64,000 nucleotides of DNA from Pigmentiphaga litoralis. GTDB taxonomy: Bacteria; Pseudomonadota; Gammaproteobacteria; Burkholderiales; Burkholderiaceae_B. A program made the position numbers and the translations under genes. The notes under the pieces were generated by a model, which searched no databases, had not been told where the DNA came from, and was given only the letters and a program-made list of their open reading frames with translations. This document shows positions 48,742 through 56,947 of the stretch, in pieces; positions within the stretch are counted from its first letter, which is position 1, and each line of letters starts with the position of its first letter. The DNA is taken from assembly GCF_014651835.1 (NCBI RefSeq), contig NZ_BMXQ01000001.1:310001-374000 (forward strand), read 5' to 3'.

Positions 48742-50244
48742 ATGCTCAACGACGTCCAGGAAAGTTTGCCAGTTGTTACGTCGCGACGACCCCACCACGT
48801 GGGGCCGGCTCGACGTATTTACGACGCCTTGTCGCAGCCCACTTTTTCCGCCCGCCAGACCGATGCCGCTCGGGATTACCTCAAGGATCAGCTCGCGCTG
48901 GCCCGGGAGCTGGCCCCGGAACTGCCGTCGGATATGCACGACGTTGCCGACGCCCTGGCCGATCATGCCGACAACGTAGGTCTGCAGTACCGCGCCTACC
49001 TTGCAGAACGCAAAGCCGGCGCCCCGCGCCGCTACTTCACAACCCGTGCCCATGCCTTGCATTTCATCCGCGGCGTTGCACCGACCAAGCTGGTGGATGG
49101 CGCCTGGCTGTATGGCTTGCTCAGCCGTAGCGGGGATGCGCGGTATACGCCGTTGGTCAAAACCTACCTTGAAGAGCTTGGAGACGGCGATCCGGGTAAG
49201 AACCATGTCGTGCTCTATAACGCCTTGCTCGACTCCAATGATTGCAATACCTGGCAGACACTGAACGACGATCACTTCGTCCAGGGTGCGATCCAGCTTG
49301 CCCTGGCAACGCATGCCGACGAATTCCTGCCCGAAATCATCGGCTTTAACCTGGGCTACGAGCAACTGCCCCTGCATCTGCTGATCACGTCCTACGAGCT
49401 GAATGAGCTGGGCATCGACCCGTATTACTTCACGCTGCACGTGACGATCGACAACGGCAGCACCGGTCACGCCCACCGCGCCGTGCAGGGCATGCTTGCC
49501 GCTGCGCCCAAGATGGGCGATCGCGACGCGTATTACCAGCGTGTCGTGAATGGCTACATGCTGAATTCGCTCGGTGCCAGCACCGAATCGGTCATCAAGA
49601 ACTACAGCCTGGACGCCGAGGTTCTCGATGTGTTGGTCCGCAAGGCGGATGTGGGCAAGCTGGTGCATTCCGACTACTGCCGTGTCGGTGGTCGCAGCGT
49701 CACGGACTGGCTGGCCGAACCGGACCAGATCCCCGGCTTTCTGGCGGCGATGGAAAAGCATGGCTGGATCAAGCGCCACCAGGATCCGCAAAACAGCCGC
49801 TTCTGGAAGCTGTTGCAGGGCGAGCGGGCCGAAATGTTTGGCGTGTTCGATGGGTACGAACGTCAGGTCATCCATGACTGGATCGCAGGTGACGCGTTGA
49901 TGCGTCCGGCCCCGCGTGTGGAAGGGCAGCCCGCGCCAACCTTCCCACCGCGCCAGCTCTCGTTCCGCGCCCGCCAGCGCCTGTTCAATACCTTGGCCGT
50001 GCACGATGACGAAGCCGTGGGAACCGCAGCGGTGGAAGCGGCGACGGGCTATAACGGCAAGCGCGGCGGCGAGCCTGCGTCCGAAGAGCTGCGCGAGTTC
50101 GAAGACCAGCTTGCCTCGGCTTCAACGCCGGCGGAGGCCCGCGCCCACCTGATCGCCTGGATGTCGCCTGCCTTGCACCACACGGAACCGGGCCTGCTGG
50201 CGACCCGTCGGTTCTCGCGGCAGCTGGACGCCACGATGGTCTGA
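48742..50244 (+). CDS. Haem-oxygenase-like iron-containing redox enzyme family protein
   Basis: A 500-residue, mostly helical protein. ATG at 48742 follows AGAGGAAA and is preferred over the GTG seven codons earlier. The motifs EELGDGDPGKNHVVLYNALL (residues near 160) and EQLPLHLLITSYELNELGIDPYYFTLHVTIDNG (spanning about 220-252; only key residues matter: E, H and D ligands) match the haem-oxygenase-like diiron family (PF14518 type). Members oxidise or cleave small substrates with a diiron centre, but the reaction here is unknown. It is longer than most members; the N- and C-terminal thirds are unrecognised. Monocistronic, followed by a terminator. Confidence 0.75.
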   Translation: MLNDVQESLPVVTSRRPHHVGPARRIYDALSQPTFSARQTDAARDYLKDQLALARELAPELPSDMHDVADALADHADNVGLQYRAYLAERKAGAPRRYFTTRAHALHFIRGVAPTKLVDGAWLYGLLSRSGDARYTPLVKTYLEELGDGDPGKNHVVLYNALLDSNDCNTWQTLNDDHFVQGAIQLALATHADEFLPEIIGFNLGYEQLPLHLLITSYELNELGIDPYYFTLHVTIDNGSTGHAHRAVQGMLAAAPKMGDRDAYYQRVVNGYMLNSLGASTESVIKNYSLDAEVLDVLVRKADVGKLVHSDYCRVGGRSVTDWLAEPDQIPGFLAAMEKHGWIKRHQDPQNSRFWKLLQGERAEMFGVFDGYERQVIHDWIAGDALMRPAPRVEGQPAPTFPPRQLSFRARQRLFNTLAVHDDEAVGTAAVEAATGYNGKRGGEPASEELREFEDQLASASTPAEARAHLIAWMSPALHHTEPGLLATRRFSRQLDATMV

Positions 50245-50292
50245 CCCGTGATTGCTGCCCGGCCCTGCGCGCATGTTGGCGCAGGGCATGAC

Positions 50293-50325
50293 AAAACGGC
50301 TGCCGATGTCATGGCAGCCGTTTTT
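50293..50325. terminator. Bidirectional terminator after the haem-oxygenase-like gene
   Basis: AAAACGGCTGCC pairs with GGCAGCCGTTTTT around an 8-base loop, with T tails on both strands; the convergent GST gene ends at 50369. Confidence 0.88.
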
Positions 50326-50368
50326 CATCTTTCCAGGGCCGCCGCAGCCAGCGGCAGCAAGACCGATC

Positions 50369-51169
50369 TCAGCTGGACGCAGGCCCCGCGGCCTGTTGCG
50401 GGTCCGTGTCGGCCGCGTGCTGCGCCGACAGGGCGGCATCCTCATTGCGGATCTTGGCGAAGGACGGACGCTCAGCCATGCGGTCGATATACGCCTGAAC
50501 CGCGGGCGTCGGCGTCATCAGTTTGAACCGCGTCACCCATTGCAGCGACGTCCCCCACAAGATATCCACCGCCGTCATCCGGTCGCCCAGGATGTACGGA
50601 CCCTTTTCAAGGTGACTGGCAATCGTGGCGATGGTCGTCTCGGCATCCCCATACGGTGTGGCCGAGGGCGGGCCGGGTTCACGATTCATCGCGCGATCGA
50701 TCAGCGCCGGCTCGAAGCACGAGCCATAGAACACCATCCAGCGCAAATAGGCGCCGCGCATGACATCGTTGACCGCCGGCGCCAGGCCCGCCTGCGGAAA
50801 CATGTCGGCAAGGTACAGATAGATGGCCGCCTGCTCGGTAATCAGTACGCCCTGGTGCACCAGGGCAGGGACCTTGCCCATGGGATTAACCGCCAGAAAT
50901 GCCGGGCTGCGCTGCTCGTTCGCTTTCATGTTGAGCACATGGAGCCGATAAGGCACGCCCAGTTCTTCGAGCAGAATGCGCGCGCCAGCCGATCGGGTAT
51001 TGGGCGCGTGATACAGCACCAGGTCATTTTCGTGGATCGTGGGATTCGGGCTGAACGGACCGGGCTGTTGCTGCGCCGGGTGCTGCTCGTGTTGCTGCTG
51101 CTGGTGTTGCTGTCCGCGGGCTGTCGCGCCGGTGCTGGGGTCGGTGGAATGGGAGGTCTCGGGATTCAT
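50369..51169 (-). CDS. Glutathione S-transferase family protein
   Basis: A 266-residue GST: thioredoxin-like N-terminal domain (LVLYHAPNTRSAGARILLEELG, then NPMGKVPALV and ITEQAAIYLYLAD) and an all-helical C-terminal domain (YILGDRMTAVDILWG). The first 45 residues are Gln/His/Pro-rich, outside the domain; a start further in is possible but none with a better ribosome site is evident. Substrate unknown; glutathione binding is inferred from the fold. Divergent from the small secreted-protein gene at 51283. Confidence 0.88.
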   Translation of the reverse strand: MNPETSHSTDPSTGATARGQQHQQQQHEQHPAQQQPGPFSPNPTIHENDLVLYHAPNTRSAGARILLEELGVPYRLHVLNMKANEQRSPAFLAVNPMGKVPALVHQGVLITEQAAIYLYLADMFPQAGLAPAVNDVMRGAYLRWMVFYGSCFEPALIDRAMNREPGPPSATPYGDAETTIATIASHLEKGPYILGDRMTAVDILWGTSLQWVTRFKLMTPTPAVQAYIDRMAERPSFAKIRNEDAALSAQHAADTDPQQAAGPASS

Positions 51170-51282
51170 TAGGTTACGTCCTTGGCAATGGGTGGCCGGA
51201 GCCGGATGAGTTTTCGGTGCTAGCGTTACGGCTGATGCAACCGCCGACTTGCCGGTTGCGACGACTCTTGATGCGGGGATAC

Positions 51283-51849
51283 ATGAACGTGAACGTGCGA
51301 TGGTGGGGAATGCTTCTGGTGTGTCTGGCGCTGCCGGTCAACGCACAGAACGTCACGCCGGCGGACAGGGCGGACAGTGGAAGCACTGCACCGGTTACCA
51401 CGCCTGCAGAAACACCTGCACCCGCTCCCGTGCTTGCCCCACCGCCCAGCCCATCGCCTGAGCCGCTTGCGACCAAGGCTGACGTCGATGCCCGCCTGGA
51501 TCGTCTCTATGGCGCCCATCAACCTTACGCCGACTTCCTGGTCGCGTTGCAAAAGGCATCTGCCGCCAACGACAGGCAGGCCATTGCGAACATGGTCCAC
51601 TATCCGTTCTCGACCCTGCTGGCGGCCCGCCGCAAGGTGCTGAAGACACCCAAGGCCTTCCTGGCCCGCTACGACGACATCATGACGCCCAAGGTACGTG
51701 CAGCGATCGCCGCGCAGACCTACGAGACGCTGTTTTCGAACAGCAACGGCCTGATGATAGGATCCGGGCAGGTGTGGTTCACCGGCAAGTGTGTCGATGC
51801 CACGTGCGCCAAGCCGCCCCGGATTGGCATCAGCGCCATCAACCACTGA
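51283..51849 (+). CDS. Secreted protein of unknown function
   Basis: I do not recognise this 188-residue protein. From the ATG at 51283 it has a clear signal peptide (WWGMLLVCLALPVNAQ), a Thr/Pro/Ala-rich linker (about residues 22-60) and a globular part of about 125 residues with DARLDRLYGAHQPYADFLVAL and FLARYDDIMTPKVRAAI and two Cys residues near the C terminus (KCVDATCAKP) that could form a disulfide in the periplasm. The layout resembles small periplasmic proteins of the NTF2/DUF4440-like kind, but that is only an impression. Upstream in-frame ATGs at 51217 and 51271 give no signal peptide at the right place. Confidence 0.7.
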   Translation: MNVNVRWWGMLLVCLALPVNAQNVTPADRADSGSTAPVTTPAETPAPAPVLAPPPSPSPEPLATKADVDARLDRLYGAHQPYADFLVALQKASAANDRQAIANMVHYPFSTLLAARRKVLKTPKAFLARYDDIMTPKVRAAIAAQTYETLFSNSNGLMIGSGQVWFTGKCVDATCAKPPRIGISAINH

Positions 51850-51882
51850 CACGCCGTCGTACCCTTGCAAAGGACACCTCCA

Positions 51883-52197
51883 ATGACCAATCAGACTGCC
51901 GCTGGCAGCACTCCCGTTGTCGATGGAACCGGCGTACGGTTCACCCTGTTCCATGACACACGCGGCCCCGTCGTGGTCGAAGTGGCCCGCAGCACCTTGC
52001 GTCGCATATTTCAGGCCCGCAGTGACGCGCCCGATGATCTGCTGGACGCCTACGTCAACCACCAGGCCAGGATCCACCAGGTGGCCACGGTCAAGGTTCC
52101 TCGCGACGGCATGCTGCTGTTGTCCGACGGTGACTTTGCCGAAACGTCCCTTGATTCCGACGCCTCCCACCGGAGCACCCGCCATGCGGCAAACTGA
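51883..52197 (+). CDS. Small protein, DUF1488-like
   Basis: A 104-residue protein starting at ATG 51883 after AAAGGA. The central VRFTLFHDTRGPVVVEVARS followed by a short helix with LLDAYVNHQARIHQVA resembles DUF1488, small proteins of unknown function common in proteobacteria; the match is by eye. Its stop overlaps the next gene by 14 bases, so the two are probably co-translated. Confidence 0.65.
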   Translation: MTNQTAAGSTPVVDGTGVRFTLFHDTRGPVVVEVARSTLRRIFQARSDAPDDLLDAYVNHQARIHQVATVKVPRDGMLLLSDGDFAETSLDSDASHRSTRHAAN

Positions 52198-52546
52198 TGA
52201 TGATCAGGACACGATAGACACCTGGGTACAGGCGCACGCCGATGTGCTTGACGCCATGCAGCGCGTGGCGCGGGAGCAGTCCGTCAGTGCACTGGAGATC
52301 CTGCGCCACGCCTGGGACCGCGAGGGAGCGGCCAGACAAGCGATGGACGGCGTGGTGCATGCCATCCTGCGCGACTCGCCGGTCGGTAACTATCGCGCCA
52401 CGCACATGACCGACGGCCTTTGGAGCGCGGAGATCGAACTGGATGGTGGGTCGTGGAAACGTATCGGCATTTCCATGACGGAAAGCGACGCCCTGGCCCA
52501 TGCCAAGACCCGGGCGATTCGCCGCGCGGCCGCATCGGCGGGCTGA
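52184..52546 (+). CDS. Hypothetical protein
   Basis: A 120-residue protein, not recognised. ATG at 52184 overlaps the previous gene. It starts with an acidic stretch (MRQTDDDQDTIDTW), then a helical region and a C-terminal GLWSAEIELDGGSWKRIGIS segment ending in an Arg/Ala-rich helix. No signal peptide or membrane segment. Likely co-expressed with the DUF1488-like gene. Confidence 0.6.
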   Translation: MRQTDDDQDTIDTWVQAHADVLDAMQRVAREQSVSALEILRHAWDREGAARQAMDGVVHAILRDSPVGNYRATHMTDGLWSAEIELDGGSWKRIGISMTESDALAHAKTRAIRRAAASAG

Positions 52547-52627
52547 CGTCGTAACCAGATGGCGGGCAGGGTGGTGGCTGCAACGCGGACGCGCTACAGT
52601 CACGCCTCATCTTAGGTGGAGCAGCAC

Positions 52628-52972
52628 ATGGCGGATACATCGCGAACCGATACGACAACGGCGCCCATTGCACGGATCGTCGGCTGGTATGACAGCGGCG
52701 CAGCGGCAATCATCGAAATCGTTGTCGACGACAAGACCACGCATCAGGTTCTGGACCCCCTGGGCACGCCTGAAATCTCAGGGCAGAGCCTGAGCGCGGC
52801 GCGCAAGGCAGCCGTGGCGCTGTGGGGTGAATTCTGCGGTACCGTCTACGAGCAGACGCTGGACGAGGAGATTGACATCGAATTCGAACCGGCCCTGGAA
52901 GTTGCGACCGAGGCGTCCAATGACGCATCGGACGACGCCGACGGCAAGAAAAAGAAGAAAAAGAAGAAGTAA
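52628..52972 (+). CDS. Hypothetical protein with polylysine tail
   Basis: A 114-residue protein, not recognised. ATG at 52628 has GGAG eight bases upstream. The first 80 residues look like a small alpha/beta domain; then an acidic stretch (DEEIDIEFEPALEVATEASNDASDDAD, in two parts) leads to eight consecutive Lys residues at the C terminus. The acidic-then-basic tail suggests binding to nucleic acid or a partner, but nothing shows this. A terminator follows at 52987. Confidence 0.65.
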   Translation: MADTSRTDTTTAPIARIVGWYDSGAAAIIEIVVDDKTTHQVLDPLGTPEISGQSLSAARKAAVALWGEFCGTVYEQTLDEEIDIEFEPALEVATEASNDASDDADGKKKKKKKK

Positions 52973-52986
52973 TCGTACGGCGCAAA

Positions 52987-53013
52987 ACAAAGGGACCTTT
53001 CGGTCCCTTTGTT
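52987..53013. terminator. Bidirectional terminator
   Basis: ACAAAGGGACC and GGTCCCTTTGT are a perfect inverted repeat around a 4-base loop, with short T tails, between convergent genes ending at 52972 and 53022. Confidence 0.85.
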
Positions 53014-53021
53014 CATTCAGC

Positions 53022-53423
53022 TCAGCGGCCGTAGTAGTAGTCCGCCGGCGGGTAGTCGCGATGGCGCGGACGCGGTGCGTAGCAGGGCACGTATTCCTGC
53101 AGATAGGTATCGAAGCAGCGTTCACGCGGGCGCACATACACGACCGGCGGGGGCGCTTCATACACAACCTGTGGGGGCGGTACGTACACCGGCTGCGGCG
53201 CCGAGTAGACGACAGGCGGTTCGTAATACCGCGTGGCAGCCGAGCCAAGCAGCGCGCCGATCACGGCGCCACCGATCAGGGCGCCAGCGACATTGCCGCC
53301 GCCACGATGGCCACCACCATGTCCGCCGTGGCCGCCATGCCCCCGGCCGCCGCCCCATGCAGCGGCTTGGCCTGCCATGGTCAAGGTTGCGATGAGCAAA
53401 AGTCCGGTTGCGACGCGTTTCAT
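53022..53423 (-). CDS. Exported glycine/tyrosine/proline-rich protein
   Basis: A 133-residue protein with a signal peptide (MKRVATGLLLIATLTMAGQAAA), a Gly/His-rich stretch with HGGHGG repeats that could bind metal, a glycine-zipper-like segment (VAGALIGGAVIGALLGSAA), and a C-terminal Pro/Tyr/Val-rich region with two Cys (CFDTYLQEYVPC). The pattern is common in small outer-membrane-associated envelope proteins of unknown function. Start at 53423 chosen for the signal peptide. Confidence 0.75.
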   Translation of the reverse strand: MKRVATGLLLIATLTMAGQAAAWGGGRGHGGHGGHGGGHRGGGNVAGALIGGAVIGALLGSAATRYYEPPVVYSAPQPVYVPPPQVVYEAPPPVVYVRPRERCFDTYLQEYVPCYAPRPRHRDYPPADYYYGR

Positions 53424-53531
53424 TGTGATCTCCAGCCCCGCGGTGTTTGCGGATGAAATCATTTTCGCCCTGCAATGTGGAGCAAAAATGGCCTGAGGGT
53501 AACGAGATATGTCAGCGTGATGCGTGCGGGA

Positions 53532-53741
53532 TCAGCCGACGTGCCCGTCGTACTCGGTATCGGTAATCTTGCGACGAAGCACCGGGCCTTCCACCAGCGT
53601 GGGATTGGGCGCCTTGTCGAACGACGGCTCACCCAAGTCCAGCTCGGACTGCAGGGTGGCCGCATGGTGACGGGCGGACATTTCGAACGCGTACAGGCGG
53701 CGCTGGGCGGCCCGGCGGGTGTATTGGAAAATTTTCTTCAT
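53532..53741 (-). CDS. Small hypothetical protein
   Basis: A 69-residue basic then acidic protein starting MKKIFQYTRRAAQRRLYAFEMSA, not recognised. ATG at 53741; a TTG two codons earlier is possible. It lies alone between an exported protein gene and the sirtuin gene, with no strong ribosome site. The coding pattern (third-position G/C) supports it. Confidence 0.5.
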   Translation of the reverse strand: MKKIFQYTRRAAQRRLYAFEMSARHHAATLQSELDLGEPSFDKAPNPTLVEGPVLRRKITDTEYDGHVG

Positions 53742-53866
53742 GGACAAGGCTCACTTGGACGCGGGCAATGGTAGCGCACACTCGCTTACGACGTCCAAAA
53801 CGCGCGACCGGAGCGCGGCGCAAAAGCCACTAGAATCAAGCGATCAGACAAGAGGTGAAGGTCTCC

Positions 53867-54682
53867 ATGACCGTGAACGACAGCGCACTTCAGGATTTCA
53901 TTACCCGCCATCCCCGGCTTTTCGTCCTGACCGGGGCAGGGTGCAGTACCGATTCAGGCATTCCCGATTACCGCGACGAAGCCGGCGGCTGGAAACGCCG
54001 TCCCCCCATGACCTACCAGGTCTTCATGGGCGACGCCGTCGCGCGCGCGCGCTACTGGGCGCGCAGCATGATCGGCTGGCGCAGCTTCGGGCGCGCGCGC
54101 CACAACGCCGCCCATGCCGCGCTGGCGCGCCTGGAAGCGCAGGGCCATATTGTCCTGCTCGTCACGCAGAATGTGGACGGCTTGCATGAAGCCGCGGGCA
54201 GCACCAACGTGCTGGACCTGCATGGGCGGCTGGATCGTGTCCGGTGCATGGGCTGCGAGCGAGTCGTTCCGCGGCCCGAAGTCCAGGTCATGCTGGAAAG
54301 CGCCAACCCTGTATGGGTGCACCTGGCGGCAAGCGATGCTCCCGACGGTGACGCCGACCTCGACAACCAGGACTTTTCTCAGTTTCGCGAACCGCGCTGC
54401 CAGGTCTGCGGCGGCATCCTCAAGCCCGACGTCGTGTTCTTCGGAGAGGCAGTGCCCCGCGAACGCATTGCGCGTGCCATCGATGCGCTGGAAAGCGCCG
54501 GTGGCATGCTGGTCGTCGGGTCATCATTGATGGTGCACTCGGGCTACCGCTACGCGCAGATGGCGTCGCGGCTGGGCATACCCATTTGCGCGGTGAATCT
54601 GGGCCAGACACGTGCCGATGACTTGTTGACGTTAAAGGTCCAACAGTCCTGTAGTGTGGCCCTGGACAGCCTCGTCGCCTGA
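53867..54682 (+). CDS. NAD-dependent sirtuin deacylase
   Basis: A 271-residue sirtuin of the bacterial/SIRT4-like class. Catalytic blocks: VLTGAGCSTDSGIPDYRDEAG (residues 21-40 approximately, shown shortened), TQNVDGLHEAAG, the general-base His in DLHGRLDRVRC, a zinc site from CMGC and CQVC pairs, GGILKPDVVFFGEAVP and VVGSSLMVHSGYRYAQ. It removes acyl groups from lysine; class II sirtuins may also act on lipoyl groups. ATG at 53867 is taken; GTG four codons earlier sits inside the ribosome site. Confidence 0.93.
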   Translation: MTVNDSALQDFITRHPRLFVLTGAGCSTDSGIPDYRDEAGGWKRRPPMTYQVFMGDAVARARYWARSMIGWRSFGRARHNAAHAALARLEAQGHIVLLVTQNVDGLHEAAGSTNVLDLHGRLDRVRCMGCERVVPRPEVQVMLESANPVWVHLAASDAPDGDADLDNQDFSQFREPRCQVCGGILKPDVVFFGEAVPRERIARAIDALESAGGMLVVGSSLMVHSGYRYAQMASRLGIPICAVNLGQTRADDLLTLKVQQSCSVALDSLVA

Positions 54683-54713
54683 GGCGGCCGGGTACGACGG
54701 ACTCTATCCCGTG

Positions 54714-54881
54714 TCAGCTCAGTACCGGGCTGTTCGGCGAGGGTTCCGGCGAGTCCGGTTCCACGGGTTGTTCCGAGTCGGTTTCATCCGGATCCGGAAC
54801 GCCGTGGTAGGGCAGTGCCATTTCTGCCGCGAGCAGCATGGCGCGATAGTAGATGTCGTAGGCGGGCAGTGCGGTGGACAT
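54714..54881 (-). CDS. Small hypothetical protein (55 aa)
   Basis: Starts at 54881 (ATG) with CGGAGA upstream. Sequence opens MSTALPAYDIYYRAMLLAAEMALPYHG and ends in an acidic Pro/Glu/Ser-rich tail. Not recognised; a short amphipathic helix is likely. Supported by the ribosome site and G+C-biased third positions only. Confidence 0.45.
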   Translation of the reverse strand: MSTALPAYDIYYRAMLLAAEMALPYHGVPDPDETDSEQPVEPDSPEPSPNSPVLS

Positions 54882-55061
54882 GTCAATCTCCGTGATATTG
54901 TGCCTCCAGCAATTTTTGTGCCGCGCAGCGAAACCGGATGCCATGAACCGTCATCCCCTTGTCATTACCGGGCGTGACGCCGCTTTTTCCGCGGCAAACG
55001 GTTGATGGAACGCGCCGCGCCATGCTGCGCGGTTTGTAGTTTTTCCCAGAACGAGAGTGCA

Positions 55062-55286
55062 ATGGAACAAGGAAGTGATGCCGCGCTGATCAAGCGCGCG
55101 ATCAAGGCATACCTGCGCAGCGGGTCCCCCGACCAACCCGGCAAGGACTCGCTGATCCGCGAAGCCGACGGCCAGCGCTATGTCCTGGTCCGCAACAAGG
55201 CCGGCCTGATGGCCGTTTATCTGGTCGTTGGCACGACGTCCGTGCAGCGCGTGCGGGAATGGCCGGAATCGCTGGATATTTCCTGA
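55062..55286 (+). CDS. Small hypothetical protein (74 aa)
   Basis: ATG at 55062. A helix (DAALIKRAIKAYLRSGS) is followed by a short beta-rich region RYVLVRNKAGLMAVYLVV. Not recognised, but coherent in length and composition. No signal peptide. Confidence 0.55.
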   Translation: MEQGSDAALIKRAIKAYLRSGSPDQPGKDSLIREADGQRYVLVRNKAGLMAVYLVVGTTSVQRVREWPESLDIS

Positions 55287-55380
55287 AACAACAGGCCGCG
55301 CGGTCTGCGCACGAATGCCATTGATTGCCCCCCATTACCCCGGGTTATGATCGACCGACGCACATTCCCGGGGGGGAAGC

Positions 55381-55782
55381 ATGAGACGGTATCTGGGCGC
55401 AGCCAGCCTTGCAGCATTGGCCGCTTGCAGCGGTCAGGGTCCGTCGGGACCGTGGAAGTCGCCGGAAATGGTCGACAGCAACGGTGGCGTGGTGTCTGCT
55501 TCCACCACCACCAAGCCCGACGCATTTTTCATTTCCCGCAAGCCCATGGAAGGACTGGCCGAGTGCATCGCCTGGGGCTGGCGCCACCAGGCCGAGAACA
55601 GCCCGGCTGCGGCGGTGGTGGCTTCCAACGACAACGGGCAACGGATCGAGTCGGAAGGGCAGCGCGAGCGGCTCGAGTTGCGGCCGGGTCCGGTCAACAC
55701 CGAAGTCAGTCTTTATCGGATGGCCTCGGGGGACGACGAGGCCATGGCCAAGCGGATCGCGGTGCTCGAGGCTTGCCTGTAG
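55381..55782 (+). CDS. Hypothetical lipoprotein
   Basis: A 133-residue protein with a lipoprotein signal (MRRYLGAASLAALAACSG; lipobox LAAC) and a GGGGGGAAGC ribosome-site stretch before ATG 55381. The rest (SRKPMEGLAECIAWGWRH near the centre) is not a family I recognise. Last backbone gene before the tRNA-Cys and the island. Confidence 0.7.
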   Translation: MRRYLGAASLAALAACSGQGPSGPWKSPEMVDSNGGVVSASTTTKPDAFFISRKPMEGLAECIAWGWRHQAENSPAAAVVASNDNGQRIESEGQRERLELRPGPVNTEVSLYRMASGDDEAMAKRIAVLEACL

Positions 55783-55947
55783 GCGGGAGTTGACGAAATT
55801 CGGTGGGGTGATCAGGTGCCTGACGCTGGGCTGGCGAGCGCTTGCTAGCGTTTCTGGCCGCCCAATGGATCGACACGGCAAAAAACCTTGGCTGGCGAGT
55901 TGCGCTCTTCCTCTGGAAATACTAGAATCGCAGGCTGCTTCGGCAAT

Positions 55948-56021
55948 GGCGCGATAGCAAAGCGGTTATGCACCGGATTGCAAATCCGTGTAGGTCGGTT
56001 CGACTCCGGCTCGCGCCTCCA
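55948..56021 (+). tRNA. tRNA-Cys (GCA)
   Basis: A complete cloverleaf. GGCGCGA (55948-55954) pairs with TCGCGCC (56011-56017); the anticodon loop is TTGCAAA with anticodon GCA; the T arm is GTCGG-TTCGACT-CCGGC; CCA is encoded at 56019-56021. The 3' half is the integration target of the following island. Confidence 0.97.
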
Positions 56022-56074
56022 AATTTCTCTATATAAATCAACGGGTTGGCGGTTCGCAATGAATCCCCGACACA
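55975..56074 (+). repeat. Left direct repeat (att-like, tRNA-Cys 3' half and flank)
   Basis: These 100 bases, from the anticodon arm of tRNA-Cys through 53 bases beyond its CCA, recur at 63902-64000 with about five differences. This is the left boundary of the island. Confidence 0.9.
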
Positions 56075-56197
56075 CCGAAAACCCGTTGAAATACCCCTCA
56101 AACACGCTCAAAACCACTCGTCCGAGTGGTAGAAACACGCGTGTATTGCGCAGTTTTCCGTGTAGATGAGTTCCAATATCGGTAGTCGAACTACCGA
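56039..56197. promoter_or_regulatory. Cluster of inverted repeats between the left att repeat and the integrase
   Basis: CAACGGGTT (56039-56047) is inverted at 56080-56088; CCACTCG-TC-CGAGTGG is a hairpin at 56114-56129; TCGGTAGT-CGA-ACTACCGA lies at 56179-56197, ten bases before the integrase start. Such repeats are typical of integrase arm or excisionase sites and autorepression, by analogy. Confidence 0.5.
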
Positions 56198-56206
56198 GGA
56201 ACCCAC

Positions 56207-56692
56207 GTGCCAACCATCCGCCCTACACCGAACGGGAAACGCTTCAGCGTCACAATCCGCAATCGGCTGCTCCCTAAGCCGCTCTACTACACCTTCGACG
56301 ACTTGCCGAGCGCTGAGGCCTATGCAGAGCAGTGCGAAAAGTGGCTAGCCGCCGGCATCGTGCCCACGGCGATGGTTGCGGAGCCGACGAAGGCACGAAA
56401 GCTGGTTGGTCCGAGCATTCGGGCCTGGATCAATACGGGTGAGCCATCCAAATCTGACGTTGCTATCCTGGACTTACTGTTCGACGAACTGGGTAAGTTG
56501 GAACGCTCCCAACTGACGTATCGCTGGGCGGACGACTGGGTGCGCGGAATGAAGCGCGTCCGGAACCTGGCGCCGGGCACCATTCGGAAGCGGGTGGGTG
56601 CACTTTCTGAGATGCTCGCGTGGGAAATCCGAACGTCACCGGACATGGGTCTACCGAATCCACTGACATCGCTTCCACGGGGCTATTCGACT
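56207..56692 (+). pseudogene. Truncated tyrosine-type integrase
   Basis: Start GTG at 56207 preceded by GAGGA. About 162 residues remain: an N-terminal arm-binding-like region (GKRFSVTIRNRLLPKPLYYT), then a helical core-binding domain (WADDWVRGMKRVRNLAPGTIRKRVGALSEMLAWEIR, two parts). The catalytic domain with its Arg-His-Arg-Tyr residues is absent: the frame runs into an IS3 transposase fragment. The start of the gene next to tRNA-Cys is the classic position of an island integrase. Call by architecture and position; the family is inferred. Confidence 0.75.
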
Positions 56693-56947
56693 GATGGCAT
56701 CAAAGCTCGAATATATCCAGCCAGGCAAGCCGCAGCAAAATGCTTATATCGAGCGATTCAATCGCACGGCTCGCTACGAATGGCTGTCGGGACAGCTGGC
56801 GCAGGTGCAAGACCATGCCACCCAATGGATGTGGTCCTACAATCACGAACGCCCAAATATGGCCTTGGGTGGCATTACTCCGAAGCAGCGGTTGGCCATC
56901 GCCGCTTAACGCTACTTCTGAGACCCGTTCAAAACGGGGGCATTACC
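56690..56947 (+). mobile_element. IS3-family transposase (OrfB) 3' remnant
   Basis: From 56694 to the stop at 56907-56909 a frame encodes KLEYIQPGKPQQNAYIERFN, then a TARYEWLSGQL stretch and HERPNMALGGITP: the C-terminal part of an IS3/IS407-like OrfB including the catalytic Glu (YIERFN). A base insertion after GATGGCATCAAA shifts the frame relative to the expected GIKLEY. The remaining bases to about 56947 (AAAACGGGGGCATTACC) look like an IS right end. The rest of the IS is missing. Confidence 0.75.

Noticed and set aside
56694-56909. Complete small protein of 71 residues at the island left end
   Set aside because: It is the C-terminal tail of an IS3 transposase and lacks the first catalytic acids.
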